A stretch of 64,000 nt of DNA from the NCBI GenBank assembly GCA_032690845.1, contig CM064433.1:35090658-35154657 (forward strand), written 5' to 3'. Every line of letters starts with the position of its first letter. The stretch's first letter is position 1. Position numbers and translations under genes: made by a program. The notes under the pieces were generated by a model. The model was given only the letters and a program-made list of their open reading frames with translations. It ran no database searches and was not told the DNA's origin. This document shows, piece after piece, positions 43,450 to 56,689 of this stretch. This DNA comes from Eleusine coracana subsp. coracana. Taxonomy: Eukaryota; Streptophyta; Magnoliopsida; Poales; Poaceae.

Positions 43450-46400
43450 GTCAACTAGTAACACTGTGCTAAGGAAGAATGGAACCAAGCAGCTGCATGT
43501 CAAGGTTGAATTTTTAGGCCCTTCCTGACGGCAACATCTCGTCCGATCTGTTCGATCGGTCATGTTCTAACATGTCATTCTCGCCCTCCTCTCTGCCGTC
43601 CAGCTCATGAGTGCGCCCATGGTATTGTTTGAGACGGCTGGGGCAGTGCTCCCAGGGAACGAATAAGCTAGCAGCCGGCCACGGCCAGTGTCAAATGCTG
43701 ATGGGTGGCCCTCCGCACTCACCAAGTCATCATCGTGTTGACACTCGTGCTTTAGCAGGGTAAGGATCGGAGGTCATCAGCGTTTAATTAGTTAGAAAAA
43801 TAATGCTATTGTGAGAACCCATCTAACCGTGCCCTATCTAAACTGTCATGCGTTCGTCCAGGTCCACTTCAGAAAACAAATCACAAGGTCTCTTGACCAA
43901 CCCAGAAGTACTAGATCATTCGTTGCTTATGCAAATGTGTCGTTTCGAAGGGGCGAATGAAATCTCTGAAATCGAAAGAGTTGCCTATGATGATGACGCG
44001 ACGAAGAACGGAAGAAATGATCAAGTCTTCAGATTCGGACAACTTGGAGTGAGGTGGAGACTGTTTCTCTTGCATACATATGTAAAACCAGTTATTTCCT
44101 AAATTAAGTCAACCTACGATTTGGATGTCGGCTTACTAATTTTGACGCCATTTTCCCTGAACCTTTCCATGTGAGTGGGCATTCGTTCGTTAATGGTTGT
44201 TTGCCATGAAAACCCCGTGGAAGTAACTGTAAAGTATTTGAAAAACTTACAAAAAGTTCTGAAACTCACATACACGTTGTATTCCAACATTAAAGTTGTC
44301 ATACGTGCTCTGGTGACGTAGTGACTATATGCCAAGGATAAAGTAAGTCCACAATCGGTCATACGTGTTGAGCCATCCGCGTCCTCCAGGTTGATTCATA
44401 TGCCAAAAGGCAAAACTTTTTTTTTTTGAGAAAAAGGCAAAACTTTGTTGGAAAGTACCGTCTGACGTTTTTCCATGCCCACTGTGTGCTACCATGCTCA
44501 TGAAGTACAATTAGTTGAAGTCTGGTTGGCAAAGACAGATTGGTTTATTGATTTCTATTAAAAGGAATAGAAAGATTATTAGGGGCAAGGGCCAGTGAGT
44601 AGGAAAAAAAATGTGGCCCTGACGTTTTTTTTTGTTTGAGTGAACTGGCCCTGACGTTGTTCTTAAAAAAGAACCTCTTATCCTGCAATTTATTTTCAAA
44701 CATAATTGAAGATCAGAATATGTAGTTTTTTACAAGGAGAATATTGCGATGTAGGAAAGTGTACAAATGATATGGTGAAAAAACCTAATCTATTTTTATA
44801 TTCCCATCCCAATATTTATAAAACTAGAAGCACCAAAGCAAAACCAGGGTTTGTCTAGAGAAATCTCTGGTTTAAAAGATTATGCAGATTGTGAAGCTAC
44901 AACAAGCATGTGTTCAATTCATCTATTTAGTCAAACATAAGAAAAAGAATCATTTCTTGTACTCTTGGAAGGTTTCTTCTCTTTTCTTCTGAAGAGGTAT
45001 TTCTTTTAAAAAGGCAGACACATGCATTTTCAGAACAACCATTGAAATTCGATATTCCTTCTTTAGCCAAATTGTGACCTGATGTGCAAAAAAGCATCCA
45101 CTTAATATTGTCGTGCCAAGATGCAATCTCTATGAAGCTTCTATATACTTTAGAGTTCCAATTTTTTTTATTGCTTCATCCTTTCCAACACAGTGGGAAA
45201 ACATGGGACTTGGCCTAGAATAAATTCAGTAAAGGCACTCTTGCCACAGAGAAAATAAAAATACATTTTATTATGAGTATTTGGAATAGAAATCTATATC
45301 AAAGAGAAGTATGGGGACACATTTTCTCTGTAGGTCAAATGACTTGATAAGCAGTGAGTATAATGCGTTCCATATATTGTACTGGGTAGATTAAAATGTA
45401 CTGGGCGTAGTAATAATGCATTATATAGAGCCATGACTGAAATCATACATTGCACTGGGTAGATTCAACCGTCAAAATTTAATCATGGAAGTCTACCTTA
45501 GTTTACTTTTTCATTATCCAATAAACTTACTTTACCTTTTCATTATCTAAAAATCACAGTTTACCTTTTAGATATGTTGTTTTGGTATTAGTTTTGATGG
45601 CATAATTGAGTATAATGAACGCAAAATTTTAAATGTGGATGACGATGCCTCCCTCCAGCACAATATAGTACTCCAACGTAGTACTGTACAACGTTTGCAC
45701 ACATAGGACAAAACTGTACACCTATTCTAAGTCCACTATAGACTACTGGTAATTAGCAACGATAATGTCATCACGGTGTCCAGATGCGGCCTATGACTAA
45801 CCTCACTTGCATCCATAATCTCTTTTAGATCACTTGACAGGTAGCAGGTACGTAGGATATGGATGAGGGAGAGAAAACGAAGAGAGCATACATGGACCTC
45901 TTTCGATACTTAACCTATCAAATAAGCATTATTTTCAGCACCTTTTTTACTAAGCAATGAACCGCCGCCTGTCTACTTTTTATAGAGCTCATAAGTTTGG
46001 GTACCGTCATTATAGTATAGGAGTATGTTGTAGGGTGGTTTATGCCACTCACTGCTACCAAATACTGAATTATTGCAAATGAATTATAAAATGTCTGCGC
46101 AGGTGTGAAGTTTTTGTTCATGCCATGTGTAATGTCTTTTTGTGGCCGTGCCACGGAAGATTCAGTAGTATTCTCACCAACGCACAATCGAATACAGTAC
46201 TCCTTCCATCCCGAATTACATATCGTTTCAGCTCTAGACATAAAAATAAAAAAGAAGTAAAAAAAGTAGGTGCATAGAAAATAAGAAGAAGATAGATAGA
46301 AATAAAAATGTATTAAAAATAGAGAAATGTGCACTAGAGTTTGAGAATGACAAGTAAATTAGAAAACTTAATAAATATAGGATGATAAATAATATAAGAC

Positions 46401-46571
46401 AGAGTAAGTAACACCTTGACCTCAACCCACGTCACCTAACATGGATGAGCAGTCATCCACACGACCGTGTGAAATATGCGCCAATTCTGTTGACGGGGTG
46501 TGAACAACAATGGCTCGATTTCTGACTTCTAAGATCTCGCTCAGATTAAGCGTATCTAGATTTTGAAAAAG

Positions 46572-46605
46572 CCCCCCCCCCCCCCCCCCCCCCCCCCAAA
46601 AAAAA
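46572..46605. repeat. Poly-C (26) followed by poly-A (8)
   Basis: Twenty-six C directly followed by eight A, in AT-rich DNA. Confidence 0.85.
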
Positions 46606-47593
46606 GGATCTAAAACACCTCGAAAATGATCACATCAGCATTTGAGGTCTTGAGGGTCACAATAATGTTACTGATCTTCAGAGAAAAAGAATTGGTATAC
46701 CCAACAACTTTTTTCTGACGGGAGTTTAGGAGAACGTAACAATTTTTTTGAAGCCCTGTGATTTTTTAATGACTAAACTCCGATAGTATGGTTTGAAAGG
46801 AGTTTCTGATCCTCTATTAGATATGCTCTTAAATGATCAACACGATTACTCTAACAAGGTCTCTTATCTGAATGGCAACAAAACAAAAACGGAGGCAGAA
46901 TAACCAGAAGGAAGTACATCAAGTAACATTTTGAAACACATGCCATGAATCATAGCTCTACCACCACAAATCTTCCTTCAACCATATACAGTTGCCGCCA
47001 AATTTATTTGATGCTGATCTGATTTGAATCATTGAACAACGTGCACGATTCTTGCTTGCTTCATGATGAGTAGCTAGCGTTTCCTCAAAAAATAAAAATG
47101 ATGACGAGTAGCTAGCCGCCTGAGTCTAGCACCAATATTCTTTTCGGTTCAAACTTTGTATTCTTTTTTTTTCAATCAATTATATCTTTTCTCCTGTTAG
47201 AGGTCAACATTCTCAATCGCCGTAGGCCAAATTAACTAGTAAAAAGTCAACAGATTCCACAGCCCACGGAATTAAGTAGTGATCTAATGATGTCTTTGAT
47301 TCCTCGCTTAACTACCCGGTAATCCACAATTGTATGGTAATGAACGACTGATGACTGAACGGTGCTGCTTTTCGTTCTTGATAAAGAATGGCTTTGTTGT
47401 TACAAATCAATGTCAACTAGTGAGGTGGCTCGCACATTTGTGTGGTTCTAGATCATTTTTATGAAGCCAATTTTATTATTGTGGTTACTTTTGGACACCC
47501 CTCTATATTTCACAATCTATCAATCTATTTCCAAATGATGCAAGCCTTACTCCGCATAAAATCATCCAATGCTCTAAATTTGATCAATAGTAA

Positions 47594-48687
47594 CACTACC
47601 ACAAAAAGGGTCTATAGCGGCATTATAGAAAAGCTCATAGCGATGATTTTGAAGAGATCCACCGCTACAGTGGTCCTCCAACTATTAGCGACGGCTTATA
47701 ATACAAACCGTTCCTAAAATTCAATTTTTAGCGGCGGCTCATATTTTGAGCCGCCGCTATAAATGGGCTCTATTTTTAGTGGCGGCCTACAATGTGAACC
47801 GCGCTGAAAATCAATTTTTAGCGGCGGTTTATAACTTGATCCGCCGTTAAACATTAAGGCCCATTTCGTTTTCTAGCCATTTATTCCAAACCTAACTCTC
47901 TCCAATAAATTGCCTCTCTCAACCCTAACTCCTCACACCACCTCTCTCACTCTCATACTCGAGCGCCACCGCTGGCCACTCGCCTCCCCTCTCTGGCTCT
48001 CTCTCTCTCTCTCTCTCTCTCGCCTCCCCCCCCCCTCTCTCGCCTCCTCCCCTCTCTCTCTCTCTGGCAAAGCACGAGCAGGGCAGGGCACGCGAGCTCC
48101 GGCCGCGCGCGAGCTCGTGCGGTGGCAGAGCGCGAGCAGGGCCGGGTGACGCTGCCTCCCGTCCCCCTCAGCGGCAGATCCAGTCGGTGGAGGCGCCTCC
48201 CTCTCCTCTCCTCTCCGACGTCAGGGCGGTGGCACGCGGACGGAGGCGCTTCCCTCCCTCTCCTCTCCTCTTCGGCGTCAGGGCAGAGGCACCTCCCACG
48301 TCGCGGATCTGGCTGGCTCTTCGGCGGCGTACCCTCCCCTATCGCGGATCTAGCCGGGGCGGCCTCGCGGGAGGCCTGGCGGCGGCGACCTCGTGCTTGA
48401 GCGGCAGCGACAGGGCGGTCGGGCCTGCAGGCGAGCTGTGGCCTCGCGGGCGGAGGTCGGCGGCCCCAGATCTGTCCCCGGGGTGGCCGCTAGGATTTTT
48501 TTTTCTAGATGTATTCGTAGTGGCGGATCACATTGTCACCCGCCGCTATAATGATGTTTTCAGTGGCAGTTTGTTTCATCCATGGATGACACGCCGTCAC
48601 AAACCTCCATTTTTAGCTGTGATTTTCCGTTGGCCGGCCGCTACAGTGCATCAACACCCGCCGCTGTAGGCATTTTCTGTTGTAGTG
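47594..48687. mobile_element. CACTA (En/Spm) element, 1,094 bp, target duplication TAA, GC-rich cargo
   Basis: The left end CACTACCACAAAAAGGG and the right end, complement CACTACAACAGAAAATGCC, both lead into AGCGGC, giving about 28-bp imperfect inverted repeats. TAA flanks both sides (47591-47593, 48688-48690). Subterminal AGCGGCGG / GCCGCCGCTATAA motifs repeat in both arms. The centre (about 47990-48490) is GC-rich, with a CT microsatellite and a roughly 63-bp duplication (CCTCTCCTCTCCTCT ... GGCGTCAGGGC). A 160-codon plus frame (48187-48669) runs through it without a known domain. No transposase. The cargo may be a captured gene leader. Confidence 0.92.
47996..48021. repeat. CT microsatellite
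   Basis: About thirteen CT units inside the CACTA cargo. Confidence 0.85.
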
Positions 48688-48699
48688 TAATTCTATTCC

Positions 48700-49330
48700 A
48701 GTCTGGTTGTACTGATTGCCACCGCACATCATTTCATTCATATATGTGGTAGCTAGCTGGTTTGGACATCTCTAATATGCAACTCTAGCAGTTGTTTCAT
48801 ATTGTTTCTTTTCTATTTCATTGTGATTCAGCCTAGTAGGAACACAAAGGATTCATGTTTTTTTTCAATATGCTGCCTGAGACTATATTTATTAATTAGA
48901 TATAAGGTCAATACAAAGTATCATATTTCTGATGATACATAATTATGTGTTTTTTTTACTTTTATCATACTTCCACAAGTTTTTGTGTTTGCTCTTTTTT
49001 TTCCATCTATCTCATATACCTTCAAGCTATTATGCAAGTTGTGTGAAAAGTCTACAAAAGAAACAAAATTAAAGAAGAAATAGATATGTTGTTTCTTTCC
49101 TTGTCCATGGCAAAAGTATTAAGCAATACCAGTATGCCTCGCAATGCATGAAGATGATGATTGCTATCAAAACTCATCAGTATCACTGAAGCAGCACTAA
49201 AACTCCACTCAATGTAAGATTTATTTTCGAGACAAGCGCAATTGCTGATTTGATGAAGCGCAGAACAAACAAATGATTGATTTATGTATTCAAGCATAGA
49301 AATTCACTGTTGAATGGAGGATAATAGTGA
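48700..49330. other. AT-rich intergenic DNA
   Basis: No gene recognised. Confidence 0.4.
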
Positions 49331-49359
49331 CAAAAAAGCCCTCCCTCCCCCTCCCCCCC

Positions 49360-50450
49360 CCAAAAAAAATCCAAAGAGACAACAACTCTATGTAATGTTA
49401 TTATGGGTGGGAGCAGAACAACCCGAGTAAGGAAGTGTTACCATAGTCTAAGTGTAAAAGTGTGTTTTTTCCTAATTGAGTCTATCATGTTAATTACCAA
49501 AAAAGAAATTATATGAATAGGTATGAATTTTGCAATATAGCATGCGAACAGATCCTTCCAATATCAAGTCGGAGGCCGGTATTTGAAACATACAGCACCT
49601 CGTTGCACTCATGCAAGTAGAAGAAAGGGGTACCTATGCACTTGCATCGATTCATTATCTTGGTGAGCTGCACCACAGCACCAGCGAGATCTCAATGTCG
49701 ATGGCTCCTTAGATAAAACAAATTCCATGCTAATGATGGTGGTGCTTATTTTGTGCAGTACTTTGAAAAAGCAGCTCACGACATGTACTCATACAGACAA
49801 ACACTCCATTGCCAAGAGAAAAAGGGGAAAGAATGACCTAGGGGATAACTCCTAGTAACAAGAAGAGGGCCGAAGTACAACAGCTGAGCAAAGAAGTTCT
49901 TGTGTAAATGAAGTAAAAAAAGTCACAATCTGTTTTTCCCTGTTGATTCACTCATGTTTATTACCAGAAAAAAAACAATCTAACGGATTGACGCTCTATG
50001 TAGTGGGAGTACGGATTGCAACACAACATCATGCTGAATGCTACTGGTGTTGGTGCTATTTTTGTGCATTACTTTGAAAAAGCAGCCCACGACATGTACT
50101 TGTATGGACGAGCACTCCATTGTCAAGAAAAAAAAAAGAATGACCTAGAGTACCATTCCCAGTAACAGGAAGAGGACCAGAGTATAACAACCGAGCAAAG
50201 AAGTCCTTATATAAATGAAGTAAAAAAAGTCAGAATTCCTTTTTTTCCATGTTCATTCACTCATTTATTACCAAAACAAAAAGAAACTCGAAAAACAACA
50301 ATCTAACAGATTGATGGCTCCATGTAATGGGAGTACGGACTACAACACACCATCAGTCTGAGCAAGGAAGTCCTAGCATAGTCTCAGGAAAAGAATCAGT
50401 TTTTTTTCCACTTTATCTCTCACGTTAATTACGCAATGGTAACTTATCAA
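49360..50450. repeat. Tandem array of about 312-bp units (two good copies plus a partial)
   Basis: ACTTTGAAAAAGCAGC(T/C)CACG with GACATGTACT occurs at about 49760 and 50072; AATGACCTAG and GAGCAAAGAAGT strings recur with the same offset. The motif GAGTAAGGAAGTGTTACCAT near 49425 and GAGCAAGGAAGTCCTAGCAT near 50362 mark a further partial copy on each side. Array next to Helitron-type ends. Confidence 0.75.
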
Positions 50451-50529
50451 CTAAAATTGCAGGGTCCCTCACGTTACAAACAAAAGACAATTAAAACTAT
50501 GAATAGTTAATTAACATGACTCACGGTAT

Positions 50530-50885
50530 TTTGGTCAGTGCCGGGTAATTGTTTTCTTTTTTTCATCGATTAACATGGGAAATTCTACGCCTTAAGAGCG
50601 AACATGATGGAATCATATTTTTTTTCTACTTGATCCCTCACTTTAATTAACAAAAAGGAATTGCAATGGTACCTTATTAACTAAAATTGCAATGACCCCT
50701 TATGTTACAAACAAAAGGCAATTGCAACTTGTATAATAAATTAACATGAGTGGGGGGTTTTGGGTCTAATTTTTTCGTAATAACATGGTGGGTAATTTTA
50801 TTTTTGTTTTTTTTCTCCAATTAACATGATAATTTCTAATCCTTAGGAACGAACGTAATCGCTCCTTTTGTTGCTCAAATATATA
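50530..50885 (-). mobile_element. Two successive minus-oriented Helitron 5'-end-like sequences
   Basis: TTAACATGGGAAATTCTACG with CTTAAGAGCGAAC (about 50572-50612) and TTAACATGATAATTTCTAAT with AGGAACGAACG (about 50820-50855) both match the Helitron 5' region at 28002-28099, and the second continues to AAATATATACTATG near 50885. They imply nested or tandem Helitron insertions whose bodies lie to the left. Confidence 0.45.
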
Positions 50886-50889
50886 CTAT

Positions 50890-53800
50890 GCTCACACGAG
50901 GCTCCATTATGGCTAAAAAAGGGGTTTTCTATGCAAGGTCAAAAAAAAGTGTTATTACTTACAGTATTATAGTAACGAAGATTCAAAATAAGATGAAATG
51001 TAGAGTTATTTATTTTAATATATATATAATAAAATTTCAGAATAAACCTGTCGAGAAAATTATTGGCAAGAGCAAAAGTGTTTTCTAGAGAAAGAAAAAA
51101 AAGGAACCTTTCGGAGGAGCAAAGTTTTCCCAAAATATTGGTGTGTTTATCTAGTGTCACAATACACAATACTTTCCCCATTTTTTATATGTGATATTGC
51201 CAATCTTGAACTAACCAACAGTTATAACTGGTCGGAATTGTTAGTGAACTACTACTTGCAGCATAAATACATGTACATATGCTTTTCTTTTGCTATAAAA
51301 AAAAAGCTTCCCAATCAATTCGCACCGTGCCACAAAAGTATGTTCCTTCGAACATTTATTCATAATCTCTCCAGATTGTGAAAAACTACTAAAATAAAAG
51401 TGTATAAATAAGTTCACCCTCCATACACGTATATTTGACATTAGGACAGCTGCATCAAATATTTTTTTATCCGTGGGTGTATTTTGTCAGACAAACACGT
51501 AAGCATTTTTTTCGTACATTTAGTATATATCACCATTTATGATACGTTTAAGTTTATGAATCAAGTTCAAAATGTTCAGTCAATGCACATATCTTGATGT
51601 GACTATCTTTTCAAGACCATATGATTCACCTAGTACTACAATACAGTAGGAGTATCATCTACCGAAGATGAGCGGATGGCCAATCAGCCATATCCTCACC
51701 TGGTCAAAATTCCGGTCTCATTCCACAGCAGTAGTGCAAAATGCTAATATGGACATGTCAAGGACAAGGACGTGCGTCGATCTTGTCCTTCTGTGCCTGC
51801 AGTTTAAACAGCTAGGCTTCGCAAGGCTCATCAGTTAGCTGTTCGTACCAGTCACGTAATCCAGTTTGTCAGTTTGAACTGTTCCTTTGATAGCGATCTG
51901 ACGATCACGGGTTATAAATACAATTTTGAAAGCTACCGCACTGTGTAGTGAAAGGGAAATCTTCAAAGCTGCAGCAGTAGCTGTTCGATATGACCAGCTT
52001 GGAATCTTGTTTGGCCTGATAAGATCGTAGGTAGAGCTGGGGCTGATCATAAAGAATAGAACTGGGTTTCTGCATATTAGCATTTTTGCACTAAAATAGA
52101 TCGTAGGTTAGAGCTGGGTTTCTAAACACACCAATCTTTATTTGGTCTGATAAGATCGTAGGTAGAGCTGGAGAAACAATTCACAAGAAACATTTCACTA
52201 GGAGAAAAATCATAAATTGGTCAAATATTTTTCTGCCCTCGAACCCAAGTAGGTTAGGCGTGTATACATCTGTGAGACCATGGCCTTTCTTCTCTTTCCT
52301 TCGCACCTTCCCTCTCTGTCAAAGCAAACGGTGCACCTTTGATGTTGTCTAATAAAAGCAATCCGAGTTGGAAACCCCCAGCAAGCTCCCAAGAAAGAGT
52401 CAAATGATCATTGGTCCTTGAGTAGCATATGACCTAGTCTGAACCATTAAGCAGCATGACTCATAGCGTCGATTTCGTAATTTCCTTCATAAAAAAGATT
52501 GAAATCAACTATGCAAGCACAAAACTATGACTACAAAATTGTCCCAAATGCATGGTAGGTGAAACTTTTCCCGGGTATTTTTTCATGTCTCAAGAGTCAG
52601 AAACAAGGGGAAGCATTTCAATAGACTCAAGAAAGAAAGTACGGGTTTTCAAACAGTTGCGTGACTTACCTACAATTTTGACTATAGCGGTGTGTAGTTG
52701 CCCCTGGAATTCAAGAGTAAAATGGAACGAAAATAAGCACTACTTTCTCTAAATTACATAACGACCCAACATACTAGTAACTTTTAACTTCTTTTCTGCA
52801 TGGCACTTCCATAACTTTGAACAACAACGCTGTCTGTGCAATACGCACCGAAACTTTTATGCTCGTGTAAAATAGTTAAGAAGCTTCCAATGTCAATTAT
52901 AGAACATGTGTCCAAATAAATGAGAGAGAGCCTGCACCAGCCGAGGAAAGGCATGAAGAATGCAGCAGAGCACACACGCATTTCCAGGAATGTTCAGTTG
53001 CTCGTAGTATTAGTTCGGTCAGACAAGTTGACAAAATCCAATGTGCAGCATGCACCCATCCATGCATCCGTGCGACCGTCCCAGCATGCTCTGGTTAAGC
53101 CTGAGGCCAGGACCTCGTCCGATATTTGACCGTGCAAGTGGTAGTTGTTGGCGGAGTGCGTTGATAAACTGCAGACTGTGGCAGGTTGAGCAGATATTAA
53201 CATTTAGTAATATCTATTAATAGATAATTATCGTAATGCAATTGAGAATAATTATACTGTTAAAAAAATATACGCAAGCTCTCAATGCTGATATCTGAGA
53301 GTATCTAGTGGTTTTTTTGACCGGGGCAAAAAGCTTGTTATCAGACCCATCAGTGGTAGCACTTTTAAAACAAATGAGAAAACTTCTGACTAAGAGAAGG
53401 TCTTTTAGTTGGTGATGTAGGCAAGCGATAACGCGAGTCATCACTAGCTAGTTTAGTGCCTTGAAAGTTTCCAACACCGAATCTTCTCGGCTCAAGTTCG
53501 TCATCTTTCTTCCATTTCTGAAATCTGTGGAACGTCTCCATGTATAAATGTATTCATGTTCATTGCAAAAATCATGTTGAAATAGTCCAGGTGACATTCA
53601 GCTCCCCCACCTACCATTTTGCCAACATCCACTTAGTTATCAAATTAAGGAAATCCAATGCAAATGGGCGTTCTGAAAATCTTATCAGCTATATATGTTA
53701 TCTTATCAGCAACAAATGGACGTTATGAGAGTACATTTTATTTTTCAAGGGCAACAATTCATGTCATATAATGACCGTAGCACTATTCCTTCCATCAGCA

Positions 53801-56660
53801 ACAAATAGGTTGCTGAAATTTTCAGCAATCTGCCTACTTGCAGGCAAGGAAAACGAAGAAATCTCTAGTAAGGTTATGTTTTCAGATGAAATAGTCTAAA
53901 GCACTATACAAGGTCGCTTTACCATTTCTCTTACGCTGCCTATTGGCTACCCTCATGATATCATCCATGTTGGTTAAGAAATTTTATTCTCTTGCTTGCA
54001 TCACCTTCCTGTCTTGATGTACGGTTTGGAAAAACACAAGGAATTTCCAAGCCGTGTTCATCCTAATATTTCAACAAACTGAATTGAACAACGAAAATCA
54101 TTATATGTCGATATCCGTCCTGTTGCGTCACCAGAGAAAACAATTAATATTCTGACCTTACTAAGTGTCTGCACATAGCTAGGACAAACTTGCAACACAA
54201 TTTCTTGCCCTGACCTGATTTACCTGACAATTCCTGAAAAGTATAAACATATAAAACTCCATTCAAATACTATAAGACTGGACACAAGACATTATTCGAA
54301 TTTCCGGGAGTCCCATCTGCAACCACGAACCACACGTGCCTCAGGACCCATCTAGATATAGCAGCTGGACCATGAAAGCACTGTATGTGGCCATAATACA
54401 CAGGGAGATAGATACAATATAGATATAGGCCCAACATTTTTGCTCTTCCTATCATGAGCTGCCACATGCATCCCAATCTCCTTTACAAAGAGACCAATAA
54501 CATCTGCAGCAAAAAAGGCAGCAGCAATCACACGGCGCACATACCGCCTGAACCAAATCCGCCGCCAGCAAAAACCTTTCCGTGGCGAAACCACCGCGTT
54601 AGCGCCGAGAGAGCATGCAGGAGCCAAAAGCCCGGCGGATTATTCCAAATAAAGCTATTCGGTCCGCACGCGTGTGAATAGTGAGATTTTGGCGTGGATC
54701 GCTGCTCATCGGCCGGCGATTTCAGGAAAACGACCCGTCAGGAAGGCGGGCACTTGTATATTTGTTGTTGGTGACGCACCCGGCACCCCCGTGTCGGGTT
54801 TGCTGCATGCGTGGAATTGTAGATGATGCGCGTGACGAGAGCACGTACGTGATGCATGCGGTCCGGGGAGCGCCCTTGCAAATTATAACAAGCTACGTAT
54901 ATTGTGAATGGCATGTTCACTGCTTGTCTGTTCACACAGTGATGTGTCCATTCACTTGCTTGCTGGACCGAAGTGGATGAGTTTCGTGGCGGCACGGCGT
55001 TTCGGGATGGTATGTTCGTGATCTGTTTACTCTCGCTCTGACCATATGGATGAGAGAACAGGAATTCGGATTACTCGGATCAACTCTGCTGCGAAAAACG
55101 GTGGTTGGTGATTGATGAAAAGAGATTCCGTGAAGTGGAAAAATTATACTCGTGGCAAAGCCTATTTGGAAAACAGAAACATTACATTTTATTTTGGTAC
55201 CGACAGCTTCTGTGATGAAGAGCAAATTCCTTTTATATATGTCAAGCTTCTCTTTCATACCATCATTTTCGTTTTTAGATATTTGGTTAATTTAAAAATC
55301 TAATATTTTTTTTATTTTCGTTATAATTAATATTATCTAAAATATAAATATTAGGTTTTTAATAACTTAATTAAGTGTATGAAAATCATTGATCAAGACT
55401 AAGTATTTGTGACCGTGTAAAAAAAAGACAAATGAAAGTTAATGTTTGGAATTATTATGTCCATCTGAAACGACAAGTATTTGTGACCGTATTTGGCCTG
55501 ATTCACCATCAACTTAGGCTAAAACGTCAAAGATCCTAGTAGGCTATCTGTGCACGAGGTCAGTAGAACCGTAGCAGTGTTATGTAGGAAATGACCATGA
55601 TTTGACAGTGTCCTCGCCCTAGCAAATTTCACCAGGTTATAAAAACTCGACAGCACCATGCCACCATGTACTGTTTCCCTTGTTTTGTCTTCTACGGATA
55701 CATCCAGGCGGCGCCCCGCACTATCATCCGCTCGTGCACCGCAAGAGCCCAAAGTCTCCTCCATATCCCATCACTCCATCGTCCTCGGGAACTCTCGCTC
55801 GGCACCTGTCACGCTGTCACGTTCAACAGTACAAACACTCCAATCAACTCCACAACCATCGATTTTACTACCCAAAGATTTTTCTTTTTTCTTTTTCACT
55901 GATGGCCACCGTCATTTGCCGGGTCGGCACCCAAGCAACAAGCCGCCGCCGCCGTCGACGTCTACCGGCCGGCCGGGTGGCCGTATTCCGTTTGGACTTT
56001 GGATACCCGGCACTGGCCCTGGAACGACGGCGACGTCGCGGGAAAAAAAAAAAGCGGCATGGGTCGGCTAATAAAGCTGGTGCGGTAGCTACACGGGTGG
56101 CGTAGTAAAACGGGCGTTCGCATTGCATCGGCCGGTCGGTCAAGACTGCTGGCTGGCTGAGATGACCATCGTCCACATCACGTTTGGCAGCTGCCACTCA
56201 CAAAAGACTTCGCCGGAGAGATCGACCCGTCTATCGCACGGCTGGCCGGCCGGCCGGGAGCCACTCGGCCGAACTGCCTACACGTAGCCAGCTGGCACTG
56301 TAGCACGTCGATCGGCTGCTCGCGTGCCGTGTACGTACGGCTCTTATGCGTCGGTGCAAAATCCCCTCTCTGTACTGTACTGCGCGGATGTACGTATACG
56401 TGTACAGATCACGTACCAGTGTACATCCATATACGGACGGACTGGTTCCCGTATATCCTTGAAAGCGGGTGGATTCAATTCAATGCGCGCGCGCGTCAGC
56501 AGGACGGAGAGCACACGCGGCTTTGACGACGAGGTTTCCGGTCCGGGAAAGGGAGGGGACCGTGTTCCGGTGCGTAGGTAGGAGGATTGAACGCTGGCCA
56601 GTACCAACTTGCTCTGTGCTTGTGCAGTAGTAACGACTAACGACTGGGCGACACGGCACC
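50890..56660. other. Intergenic DNA without recognisable genes
   Basis: Mostly AT-rich, with a GC-richer patch at 55650-56650. Plus frames 55658-56071 and 55680-56105 overlap each other there and show no domain. A small direct repeat is annotated at 52011-52171. No RNA gene seen. Confidence 0.4.
52011..52171. repeat. Direct repeat, about 130-bp period
   Basis: GATAAGATCGTAGGTAGAGC with TGG occurs at about 52018 and 52148, with a third diverged AGATCGTAGGTTAGAGCTGG at about 52098. Confidence 0.75.
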
Positions 56661-56689
56661 GAGGACGCAGCAAAAGCCCGTGAGCATAT

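Larger units (their letters stand above)
42060..47590. other. Long intergenic stretch without recognisable genes
   Basis: Contains poly-C runs (annotated separately), a partial Stowaway-like tip (TACTCCTTCCATCCCGAATT near 46198), and small duplications such as AAAAGGCAAAACTTT near 44404/44435 and TGGCCCTGACGTT near 44613/44647. No frame stands out; 43848-44102 (84 codons, plus) and 45918-46334 (minus) look like chance. Confidence 0.4.

Noticed and set aside
55658..56105. Overlapping plus frames of 137 and 141 codons
   Set aside because: Two different frames over the same DNA, low-complexity peptides, no homology recognised.
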